Position numbers and translations under genes: made by a program
Assembly: GCA_030829155.1 (NCBI GenBank)
Contig: JAURBD010000096.1
Coordinates: 1 to 5,935 of the forward strand
Direction: 5' to 3'
DNA: 5,935 bases
Source: Flavobacteriaceae bacterium
Lineage (GTDB): Bacteria > Bacteroidota > Bacteroidia > Flavobacteriales > Flavobacteriaceae
In this document: piece by piece, positions 1 to 5,834 of the stretch
Layout of the letters: each line of letters opens with the position of its first letter
How positions within the stretch are numbered: position 1 is the first letter of the stretch
Notes under the pieces: generated by a model
The model's database searches: none
What the model was told of the DNA's origin: nothing
What the model saw: the letters and a program-made list of their open reading frames with translations, nothing else

Positions 1-140
1 ACTCATATTGGAGTAGATGATGAAATCAAAAAAAAATTGGAATCTCAAGCGGTTTAATCCGACTTTCCATCGGTGTTGAAAATCACAAAGACCTCATTGC
101 TGATATTGAATCAGTATTTAAGGCGGTTACTACAAAGTAA
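1..140 (+). CDS. C-terminal end of a PLP-dependent trans-sulfuration enzyme (Cys/Met metabolism family), with apparent frameshift
   Basis: Only the last ~46 residues lie in the window. The first frame reads THIGVDDEIKKK and, taken literally, stops at TAA 55-57. From about position 36 the frame one base back reads IGISSGLIRLSIGVENHKD and continues to TAA 138-140. Joined across the nine-A run at 28-36, the two pieces give the typical C-terminus of cystathionine gamma-synthase / cystathionine gamma-lyase / methionine gamma-lyase enzymes: a TH motif, then G-L-I-R-L-S-x-G-x-E, then DLIADIE. These are cytosolic PLP enzymes of sulfur amino-acid metabolism; which reaction this one catalyses cannot be told from the tail. 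The shift is -1, meaning one A fewer than an in-frame gene would need. It may be a homopolymer sequencing error, a slippage-rescued gene or a true late frameshift. The family call is fairly safe; whether the gene is intact is not. Confidence 0.75.
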
Positions 141-172
141 GGTGATCAAAATCAATTCCTTAAAACTTGCCT

Positions 173-212
173 CTCAAATTTTTCTCATAGGTTTTTGAGT
201 GTTTTTCTTTTT
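173..212 (+). terminator. Weak candidate intrinsic terminator after the PLP enzyme gene
   Basis: CTCAAA (173-178) can pair with TTTGAG (194-199) across a 15-base loop. It is followed by a T-rich tract, TGTTTTTCTTTTT, at 200-212. The stem is short and AT-rich and the loop is long, so the hairpin is weak. The position, 33 bases after the plus-strand stop and between two convergent genes, is right for a terminator. The T-tract follows the hairpin only on the plus strand, so it would serve the PLP enzyme gene rather than eda. Confidence 0.35.
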
Positions 213-240
213 ATAAAAAAAATAGAGTCAAAATAAAAGT

Positions 241-918
241 TCAGGACAATTGCAATCGAATTTCTTTAATGAGTTCTAAGGTATGTTTGACATTTTGCTC
301 TAATTTTTCAAAAGAGTTGTTCTCCAAAACCTCTTTAGTTATTAATTGAGAACCCATTCCTACACAGGTTACCCCAGCATCGAACCATCCTCTTAAATTG
401 GATTCTTCAGTTGAAACCCCACCTGTTGGCATAATTGAAGTCCAAGGTTGTGGTCCCTTAATTGCCTTGACAAAACCTGGTCCATAAACACTCCCGGGAA
501 ATAATTTTACTATTTCACATCCCATTTCTTCAGCAGTTGCAATTTCTGTTAATGATCCACAACCGGCTGACCAAAGAACTTTTTGTCGATTACAAATTAC
601 TGCAATATCCTTTCTAAAAACTGGTGTTACTACAAAGTTAGCTCCAAACAACATGTATTGTGAGGCTGCTGCAGCATCGGTTACAGAACCAACACCCAAA
701 ATCATTCCTGGAAGTTCTGCAATCGAGAACTTGATTAGTTCCTTGAAGGTTTCAATTGCAAAATCTCCTCGGCTGGTAAATTCCATCAAACGAGCTCCTC
801 CTGAATAACAGGATTTCAATACTGCTTTTGCAACATTTATATCGTGGTGATAAAATAAGGGAACCATTCCCGATTCTTGCATTTGTTGAACAACTTGAAG
901 TCTTGTGAATTGTGCCAT
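241..918 (-). CDS. eda: 2-dehydro-3-deoxy-6-phosphogluconate (KDPG) aldolase
   Basis: A cytosolic class I aldolase of 225 residues that cleaves KDPG to pyruvate and glyceraldehyde-3-phosphate; family members may also act on 4-hydroxy-2-oxoglutarate. It spans a whole (beta/alpha)8 KDPG/KHG aldolase domain. Visible landmarks are MEFTSRGDF with the family Glu46 and Arg50, the glycine-rich strand ILGVGSV (73-79), EIVKLFPG with the expected Schiff-base Lys138, the phosphate-binding PTGGV (164-168), and a second phosphate-loop region VGMGSQL (186-192). The family usually has Pro-Gly in the strand before the lysine strand; here it is Ala118-Gly119 (WSAGCGS), a mild variation. The ATG lies 6 bases after the kdgK stop, so the two genes are almost certainly co-transcribed and possibly translationally coupled. 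The kinase next door makes this enzyme's substrate, which supports KDPG rather than another keto-acid. No strong ribosome-binding site is visible. Confidence 0.93.
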   Translation of the reverse strand: MAQFTRLQVVQQMQESGMVPLFYHHDINVAKAVLKSCYSGGARLMEFTSRGDFAIETFKELIKFSIAELPGMILGVGSVTDAAAASQYMLFGANFVVTPVFRKDIAVICNRQKVLWSAGCGSLTEIATAEEMGCEIVKLFPGSVYGPGFVKAIKGPQPWTSIMPTGGVSTEESNLRGWFDAGVTCVGMGSQLITKEVLENNSFEKLEQNVKHTLELIKEIRLQLS

Positions 919-924
919 AGTTTT

Positions 925-1965
925 TTATCTTGAGACACGCCCAGAGGCATCTCCCCTCATAAGTTTTTCGATTTCTTCGATGGTTACCAAATTGGCATCT
1001 CCTTTAATCGTATGTTTTAAACATGATGCGGCTACTGCATAGTCTAATGCTTTTTGACTGTCCTCTGGGTAATGAATCAACCCGTAAATAAGCGCACCCA
1101 TAAATGAATCTCCTCCACCTACTCGATCTACAATATCTGTGATTTGATACTCATTGCTTTTGTAAAGTGTATTTCCATCATAAAGCACACCAGCCCATGT
1201 ATTGTGAGAAGCAGAAATTGATCCTCTTAAAGTAGTTATAATTTTTTTTGCTCTTGGAAATTTTTCCTTCATTTGCTGGCATACCGATAAAAAAGCTTCT
1301 GCTTTTACCTGCTCTACTTGGGTAGTGAAATCCAACCCTTTCGGTTTGATTCCAAAATGCATTTCTGCATCCTCTTCATTACCTAAAATAATATCACAAA
1401 AAGAAGTCAATTCAGTCATAATTTTTTCGCGATCAACACCGTAGTTCCACAACTTTGATCTGTAATTCAGATCTGTTGAAATGGTTATGCCCATAGAACT
1501 GGCTACACCCACTGCTTCTAAACAAGCATCAGCAGCACTTTGAGAAATGGCTGGAGTTATTCCAGTCCAATGGAACCAATGGGCATCTTTAAAAACTTCG
1601 TTCCAATCCACCATACCAGCTTGGATTTCTGCCATTGCAGAATTCGCTCGGTCATAAACCACTTTACTACTTCTGCTTACTGCCCCTGTTTCCAAAAAAT
1701 AAATTCCTAAACGATCTCCACCCTCTAAAATATGGTTAGTTCCAACACCGCGCTTTCGCATTTCCATAAGGGCACATTGACCAATATCATTTTTGGGTAA
1801 GCGAGTTACAAACTCAACAGGAATACCATAATTGGCAAGAGATACAGCCACGTTGGACTCACCTCCTCCATAGACCGCATCAAAGCTGTTGGTTTGTGAA
1901 AACCTTAAGAAACCCGGAGGTGCAAGACGCAACATTATTTCTCCAAAAGTTACTACTTTCTTCAT
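925..1965 (-). CDS. kdgK: 2-dehydro-3-deoxygluconokinase (KDG kinase), PfkB family
   Basis: Phosphorylates 2-keto-3-deoxygluconate with ATP to KDPG, the substrate of the aldolase encoded 6 bases downstream. It has 346 residues, somewhat longer than the ~310-residue enterobacterial enzyme. The N-terminus TFGEIMLRLAPPG and GGGESNVAVSLANYG (33-47) is the sugar-binding half of a PfkB/ribokinase fold. GIYFLETGAVSRSSKVVYDRA in the middle matches KDG kinases. STDLNYRSKLW follows, and DIVDRVGGGDSFMGALIYG (277-295) is the C-terminal PfkB signature, with the anion hole GGG (283-285) and the catalytic base Asp286. All key residues are present. The start is the canonical MKKVVTFGE. It is the first gene of a probable kdgK-eda operon with a candidate promoter just upstream. 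KDG typically comes from breakdown of alginate, pectin or other uronates; no lyase or dehydrogenase is in the window, so the source is unknown. Confidence 0.92.
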   Translation of the reverse strand: MKKVVTFGEIMLRLAPPGFLRFSQTNSFDAVYGGGESNVAVSLANYGIPVEFVTRLPKNDIGQCALMEMRKRGVGTNHILEGGDRLGIYFLETGAVSRSSKVVYDRANSAMAEIQAGMVDWNEVFKDAHWFHWTGITPAISQSAADACLEAVGVASSMGITISTDLNYRSKLWNYGVDREKIMTELTSFCDIILGNEEDAEMHFGIKPKGLDFTTQVEQVKAEAFLSVCQQMKEKFPRAKKIITTLRGSISASHNTWAGVLYDGNTLYKSNEYQITDIVDRVGGGDSFMGALIYGLIHYPEDSQKALDYAVAASCLKHTIKGDANLVTIEEIEKLMRGDASGRVSR

Positions 1966-1989
1966 TCTAAATTATTTGTTGTCATTCGT

Positions 1990-2020
1990 TGATGTTAACC
2001 AAATTTATGCTAATGTTATC
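1990..2020. repeat. Imperfect 10-base direct repeat flanking the candidate kdgK promoter
   Basis: TGATGTTAAC at 1990-1999 and TAATGTTATC at 2011-2020 agree at 8 of 10 positions and are offset by exactly 21 bases, about two helical turns. They sit directly on either side of the candidate -7 element. This is how tandem binding sites of a transcription factor often look, so they may be a control site for kdgK-eda. The short length and AT-rich composition mean chance cannot be excluded. Confidence 0.25.
2000..2007 (-). promoter_or_regulatory. Candidate Bacteroidota-type -7 promoter element for kdgK-eda
   Basis: On the minus strand this reads TAAATTTG, an exact match to the Bacteroidota TAnnTTTG -7 consensus. 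Transcription would start near 1994-1996, giving a leader of about 30 bases to the kdgK ATG. No good TTTG -33 box lies 17-23 bases upstream; the nearest similar sequence is TTCTG, so the promoter would be weak or activator-dependent. In AT-rich DNA this 8-mer pattern can occur by chance. Confidence 0.35.
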
Positions 2021-2061
2021 AGAATTTAGGTTTAGGTAAAAGTACTTTTTTTTAATCGAGC

Positions 2062-3039
2062 TTAACTACATTCGATTACAATCTTGCCGCGAACCTTTCG
2101 ATTCATCATCTCCTCCATTGCTTTATGTGCTTCTTCCAACTCATATTTGGCATGAATGTGTGGGTTTAATTTACCATCAGCATGCATATTGATAAGCTCC
2201 ATGGTGTTTTGCATATTATCATTAGGAAATTGCATTGCCCAAGACCCCCAAAAAACACCTACAATTTGACATCCTTTTAGCAATGCTAAGTTCAGAGGAA
2301 TTTTTGGTATTTCTCCTGCGGCAAATCCAACAACCAAAAACCTACCTTCCCATGCAATGGCCCTCAATGCAGGTTCCGAAAATTTGTCGCCAATAGGATC
2401 ATAAATAACATCAGCTCCTTTTCCATCGGTCAATTCTTTAATGCTTTTTTTCAAGTCCTCTTTTGTGTAATTGATGCCTTCATCTGCACCATGGGTTTTA
2501 CAAAAATCAACTTTTTCATCAGTCGATGCACAAGCAATAACTCTTGCTCCCATTTGTTTTCCCAATTCAACCGCAGCAAGTCCAACTCCACCTGATGCAC
2601 CAAGAACAACCAAAGTCTCTCCCACCTTAAGTTTGGCTCTATTTTTAAGCGCATGATAAGAAGTTCCGTAAGCCATTAAAAAAGAGGCTCCAGTAGCATA
2701 ATCCATTTTAGGAGGCTTGGGGAATATGTTTCTGGCAGGTGCCAAGACCTCTTCTGCAAAACCGCCCTTGGAAACAAAACCAAAAACCTCATCACCAACC
2801 TTCAAATGCTTAACTCCCTCTCCAACCAACTTGACTTTCCCGGCAATATCACTTCCGGGAGTAAACGGAAGCTCAGGTTTGTATTGATATTTCCCTTGAA
2901 TAATTAAAGTATCTGGGAAATTCAAACTACATGCTTTTACTTGAACCACTACCTCTTTTTCTTTGGGTTTAAGATCCGGTAGATCTTTTAAAACGAGGTC
3001 CGATGGTAGTCCGTATTTTTCACATACAATTGCTTTCAT
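2062..3039 (-). CDS. Zinc-independent NADPH:quinone oxidoreductase-like medium-chain dehydrogenase/reductase
   Basis: A cytosolic 325-residue oxidoreductase of the MDR superfamily, QOR (zeta-crystallin-like) branch, full length. The GroES-like N-terminal domain contains the family stretches VKACSLNFPDTLIIQGKY (34-51) and PFTPGSDIAGKV (58-69). GDEVFGF (82-88) and GGFAEE (92-97) follow. The Rossmann domain carries the nucleotide-binding motif LGASGGVG (146-153). The zinc-ligand cysteines and histidines of alcohol dehydrogenases are absent, as expected for QOR enzymes. The C-terminal pattern, GVFWGSWA and then KLNPHIHAKYELEEAHKAMEEM, fits the QOR1-like subgroup. The gene starts 18 bases after the carboxyltransferase stop, so the two are probably one operon. 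That neighbour suggests a role in acyl-CoA metabolism (some MDR relatives reduce enoyl-CoA esters), but the true substrate, quinone or enoyl thioester, cannot be settled from sequence. Confidence 0.85.
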   Translation of the reverse strand: MKAIVCEKYGLPSDLVLKDLPDLKPKEKEVVVQVKACSLNFPDTLIIQGKYQYKPELPFTPGSDIAGKVKLVGEGVKHLKVGDEVFGFVSKGGFAEEVLAPARNIFPKPPKMDYATGASFLMAYGTSYHALKNRAKLKVGETLVVLGASGGVGLAAVELGKQMGARVIACASTDEKVDFCKTHGADEGINYTKEDLKKSIKELTDGKGADVIYDPIGDKFSEPALRAIAWEGRFLVVGFAAGEIPKIPLNLALLKGCQIVGVFWGSWAMQFPNDNMQNTMELINMHADGKLNPHIHAKYELEEAHKAMEEMMNRKVRGKIVIECS

Positions 3040-3057
3040 AAATTTAAATTTAAAAGA

Positions 3058-4638
3058 TTACCAGCTATCAATAAAACGTGAGTTACTGGAAGATTGATTT
3101 TTGTTTTGAAAACATTCAAGAGCTGTTACAATTCTTAACCGAGTCTCAACTGGATTAATAACCTCATCAAATTCGAGGGTTTCAGCTGCATTGATGGCTT
3201 TTCCTTTTTCATATTCTTGAGCAACTAATTCATTGTACAATGCATCGCGCTCTTTTGTGTTTTTTGCCTGCTCCAATTCTTTTTTAAAACCAAGTTTTAC
3301 CGCTCCCTCTAGTCCCATTGCACCAAACTCTCCACTTTGCCATGAAAGGGTAAGAAAAGATTCATGGAAACTTCCACCTGCCATTGCCATAGCACCTAAA
3401 CCATAGGCTTTTCGCAAAATGATTGTAATTAAGGGTACTTCCAATGCTGCGGCTATAATAAATAATCGAGAAGAATGACGAATGAGTCCTAATTCTTCAT
3501 GTTCGGGTCCAACCATAAAACCTGGAGTGTCGCAAAGCGATACTACAGGAATTTGAAAAGCATTACACAACTGTAAAAACCGAGCCGCTTTGTCTGCAGC
3601 ATCAGAATCGATTGCTCCCCCCAAATGGCGGGTGCTGTTGGCAAAAAGTCCAAGAGGCCTCCCTTCTATTCTAATTAATGAAGTAACCATATTTTTGGCA
3701 AAATCACTGCGGAGTTCAAGTACAGAATCTTTGTCTGCAAGTACATCAATGATTTGATTAATGTCATAAGCATAACGCCTATCCGTGGGAAGAATTGAAT
3801 GGAGAAGTTCTTGGGGTTCAACCTTCCACTTCTTCTCTGTACCTTGAAAATAACTCAAATATTTTTTTGCTATTTCAACAGCTTCCTTTTCGTTATTTAC
3901 GACAAGATCAACAACTCCGCACTTTGCTAATTTTTTTGATGGTCCAATATCTTTGGGGTGATGGCTACCCAAACCTCCTCCTTCGATCATTGCTGGACCT
4001 CCCATTCCCATAGAAGCATCTTTTGTAGCAATGATAACATCAGCACAACCCGCAATGGCTGCATTACCTGCAAAACAGTAACCTCCCACAATAGCAATTC
4101 TTGGGATTTTTCCACTTAAACGAGCAAATGAGGACCAAGTAGATAGGTCTAAGCCCCCTGTGCTAACCAAACTGAAATCTACATCACCAGGGCGACCTCC
4201 TCCTCCTTCGACGAAAAACACAATGGGGCAATTTGCCTTTTCGGCTAAAGCCATTAATCGGTCTGTTTTTTTATGATTGAATGCCCCTTGTGTTCCAGCC
4301 AAAACAGTGTAGTCGTAGCTCAAAACATAACAGTTTGTATTTTGACAAAATCGATTGGAATTGATTTTACCAATTCCGCTAATCAACCCATCGGCAGGAG
4401 TATTTTTTCGAAGTTCTTCATGAGATTTACGGCCCTTTTGTCCAGCTACAATCAAAGAACCTATTTCCTGGAAACTATTTGAATCACAAAGGTCTTCAAT
4501 ATTTTCTCGAGCTGTTCTTTTTCCCTGTAGATGTCTCTTCTCTACCGCTTTTGTTCTGAATGCATCTGTAAGGTATTTTTGACGTTCCTGAAGTTCCTTA
4601 AGATCCTTACGTGTAGGGTTGTTGCTTTTTTTCGCCAT
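3058..4638 (-). CDS. Acyl-CoA carboxylase, carboxyltransferase (beta) subunit
   Basis: A 526-residue cytosolic carboxyltransferase that moves a carboxyl group from carboxybiotin to an acyl-CoA (propionyl-, acetyl- or methylcrotonyl-CoA type). Both halves of the crotonase-fold CT domain are present. The N-half has GKRTARENIEDL (39-50), EGGGGRPGD (144-152), the oxyanion region GGYCFAGNAAIAGCAD (185-200) and MGMGGPAMIEGGGLG (210-224). The C-half has GRPLGLFANSTRHLGGAIDSDAADKAARF (326-354, summarised), CDTPGFMVG (369-377), RKAYGLGAMAMAG (409-421) and the closing FDEVINPVETR (490-500). The last ~15 residues are a Ser/Asn-rich tail of no clear family resemblance. The MGGPAMIEGGG and KKYLSYFQG features resemble CT regions of large fused carboxylases, as recalled from family knowledge. 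No biotin carboxylase or biotin carrier gene is in the window, so partners must lie elsewhere. It is the first gene of a probable operon with the QOR-like gene, divergent from the crotonase. Substrate specificity is unresolved. Confidence 0.88.
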   Translation of the reverse strand: MAKKSNNPTRKDLKELQERQKYLTDAFRTKAVEKRHLQGKRTARENIEDLCDSNSFQEIGSLIVAGQKGRKSHEELRKNTPADGLISGIGKINSNRFCQNTNCYVLSYDYTVLAGTQGAFNHKKTDRLMALAEKANCPIVFFVEGGGGRPGDVDFSLVSTGGLDLSTWSSFARLSGKIPRIAIVGGYCFAGNAAIAGCADVIIATKDASMGMGGPAMIEGGGLGSHHPKDIGPSKKLAKCGVVDLVVNNEKEAVEIAKKYLSYFQGTEKKWKVEPQELLHSILPTDRRYAYDINQIIDVLADKDSVLELRSDFAKNMVTSLIRIEGRPLGLFANSTRHLGGAIDSDAADKAARFLQLCNAFQIPVVSLCDTPGFMVGPEHEELGLIRHSSRLFIIAAALEVPLITIILRKAYGLGAMAMAGGSFHESFLTLSWQSGEFGAMGLEGAVKLGFKKELEQAKNTKERDALYNELVAQEYEKGKAINAAETLEFDEVINPVETRLRIVTALECFQNKNQSSSNSRFIDSW

Positions 4639-4861
4639 AACACAAAGTTACATAAACCATATCAGATCATTACCGGTGTATATGATGTGTTGAAAACAAG
4701 ACTTTTACATGTATTTTTAATGAAAATTATCGAGCCTTTTGGAGAAATTTACCAAAAAATTAAAATCAAATTTGGACCGAATCATATCGATAACTCTGTA
4801 AAATATTCGATCTTTAGGATAAAATCAATTTTCTATAAACGCGAAGTATTTCAATCAAACT
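4639..4861. other. Divergent intergenic region between carboxyltransferase and crotonase genes
   Basis: This 223-base AT-rich stretch must hold both promoters. On the minus strand, TAACTTTG (4643-4650) matches the TAnnTTTG -7 consensus but lies only 4 bases before the carboxyltransferase ATG, so it would give an essentially leaderless mRNA; it lacks a visible -33 box. On the plus strand the nearest motif is the palindrome CAAATTTG (4767-4774), one mismatch from the consensus, with TTTTG at 4737-4741 about 25 bases upstream. Neither is convincing. A 59-codon open frame (4720-4899) crosses the region and overlaps the crotonase start, but it has no recognisable protein features. Confidence 0.4.
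4663..4689. promoter_or_regulatory. Candidate operator: imperfect inverted repeat in the divergent promoter region
   Basis: CAGATCAT (4663-4670) and ATGATGTG (4682-4689) are reverse complements at 7 of 8 positions, separated by 11 bases and centred at 4676. The centre is 38 bases upstream of the carboxyltransferase start. A dimeric repressor of the TetR or similar type could bind such a dyad and control both divergent acyl-CoA genes. No regulator gene is in the window, and an 8-base arm with one mismatch is within reach of chance in AT-rich sequence. Confidence 0.27.
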
Positions 4862-5659
4862 ATGAGAGTTACCATAAACATTACCAACCATATTGCTGAT
4901 ATAAAATTGAACCGACCTGAGAAAATGAATGCCTTAGATCAGGATATGTTTAAAGCTATTATAGAAGCTGGAGAAAACATAAAACAAGACCAAACTGTAA
5001 GATGTGTGGTTTTGTCTGGAGCAGGTAAGTGCTTTTGTGCTGGGATGGATACTGAGAACTTTAATCCCCAAAACAAAGGAGAAATTTTTGATGAACCCCT
5101 TGCAAGGCGAACTCATGGCATTGGAAATATTTTCCAGCAAATAGCATGGATTTGGAGGGAGATACCCGTACCTGTAATTGCTGCTGTACACGGAGTTGCT
5201 ATTGGTGGAGGACTCAATATTATGTCTGGGGCTGACGTCAAATTCATTACATCGGATACCAAACTAAGTATTATGGAATTAAAATGGGGGTTAATCCCCG
5301 ATATGGCAGGTTCTCAGCTTTGGAGACATAATGTAAGAGAGGATATTATTCGTGAACTTATGTACACACACAGAATGTTTTCTGGACAAGATGCTGTCCA
5401 ATATGGATTTGCTACCCACATTTCTGAGGATCCTTATGAAGATGCTATGAAATTAGCTGTCGAAATTGCTTCCAAAAATCCAACTGCCATCGTCAAATCA
5501 AAGAAAATGATAAACGAAGCACCCTATTTGAGTGCTGCAGATGGATTAATGATGGAGTCCATAGAGCAATCTCAAATAATTCGATCTAAAAATCAAATTG
5601 AAGCTGTCATGGCCGCAATACAAAAAAGAGATGCTGATTTTGATAATTTCAGAGAATAG
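4862..5659 (+). CDS. Crotonase / enoyl-CoA hydratase family protein, possibly a dienoyl-CoA isomerase-like enzyme
   Basis: A full-length 265-residue crotonase-fold enzyme acting on acyl-CoA thioesters in the cytosol. The N-terminus has LNRPEKMNALDQDM (16-29). VVLSGAGKCFCAGMD (49-63) forms the CoA and oxyanion-hole segment, and AAVHGVAIGGGLNIMSGADV (107-126) the second oxyanion loop. Aligned by eye with classical hydratase (rat mitochondrial numbering), the first catalytic glutamate (E144) is replaced by Asn119. The second (E164) is kept as Glu139 in SIMELKWGLIPD. Asp147 sits where dienoyl-CoA isomerases carry a catalytic aspartate. The LSIMELKWGLIPDMAG stretch is typical of a bacterial crotonase subgroup often labelled only as enoyl-CoA hydratase family. 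Simple hydratase activity is therefore doubtful; isomerase or other chemistry is possible. The start is the ATG directly before the canonical RVTINITNHIADIKLNRP; no clear ribosome-binding site precedes it. It is divergent from the carboxyltransferase-QOR operon, suggesting a shared acyl-CoA pathway. Confidence 0.88.
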   Translation: MRVTINITNHIADIKLNRPEKMNALDQDMFKAIIEAGENIKQDQTVRCVVLSGAGKCFCAGMDTENFNPQNKGEIFDEPLARRTHGIGNIFQQIAWIWREIPVPVIAAVHGVAIGGGLNIMSGADVKFITSDTKLSIMELKWGLIPDMAGSQLWRHNVREDIIRELMYTHRMFSGQDAVQYGFATHISEDPYEDAMKLAVEIASKNPTAIVKSKKMINEAPYLSAADGLMMESIEQSQIIRSKNQIEAVMAAIQKRDADFDNFRE

Positions 5660-5834
5660 TAATTTCAATTAATAGAATCAATGACACCTACACCCAATTC
5701 CATTCAGCTCCTCATATATTCGAAAAACTAAATCATAAAAAGAACAGCTATTGTTGATTCAAGTGAATTATTACGTACTACTTTGTTTGGGTCGCTCAAG
5801 TACCGTATCTTACTGTTCTTAGAATTGCAACATA
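5660..5834. other. Intergenic region between crotonase and MFS transporter genes
   Basis: 175 bases with no supported gene. I see no hairpin with a T-tract that would clearly terminate the crotonase transcript and no exact TAnnTTTG promoter motif. TACTACTTTG at 5776-5785 is only a near match, with the wrong spacing between TA and TTTG. A promoter for the transporter gene probably lies here given the gap length, but it cannot be placed. Confidence 0.4.

Noticed and set aside
126..638. 13-base direct repeat GTTACTACAAAGT at 126-138 and 626-638
   Set aside because: One copy is in the PLP-enzyme tail and one inside eda (antisense); both are explained by coding sequence, and a single 13-base match in a window this size is compatible with chance.
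2025..2036. Tandem TTTAGG TTTAGG
   Set aside because: Only two copies of a simple hexamer in AT-rich intergenic DNA; no link to a function.
2038..2049. Perfect palindrome AAAAGTACTTTT after the QOR-like gene, considered as a terminator
   Set aside because: Only four A-T pairs could form around a GTAC loop, and no T-tract follows on the minus strand where the transcript runs, so it is not a credible intrinsic terminator.
2451..2656. Open frames on both strands inside the QOR-like gene
   Set aside because: Both lie wholly within a well-supported coding sequence in other frames and show no family features.
3795..4482. Two plus-strand open frames (3795-4013 and 4273-4482) antisense to the carboxyltransferase gene
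   Set aside because: They are shadows of a gene whose protein is conserved end to end; no independent support.
4531..4899. Plus-strand open frame of 122 codons, including a 59-codon part from the ATG at 4720 in the intergenic gap
   Set aside because: The first third is antisense to the carboxyltransferase N-terminus and the end overlaps the crotonase start in another frame. The translation has no recognisable domain; Lys/Ile/Tyr/Phe richness is what random AT-rich DNA yields.
4934..5191. Minus-strand open frame antisense to the crotonase gene
   Set aside because: Entirely inside the crotonase coding sequence, with no recognisable protein features.
5776..5785. TACTACTTTG as a promoter -7 element for the MFS gene
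   Set aside because: The spacing between TA and TTTG does not match TAnnTTTG, and no firm upstream box supports it.
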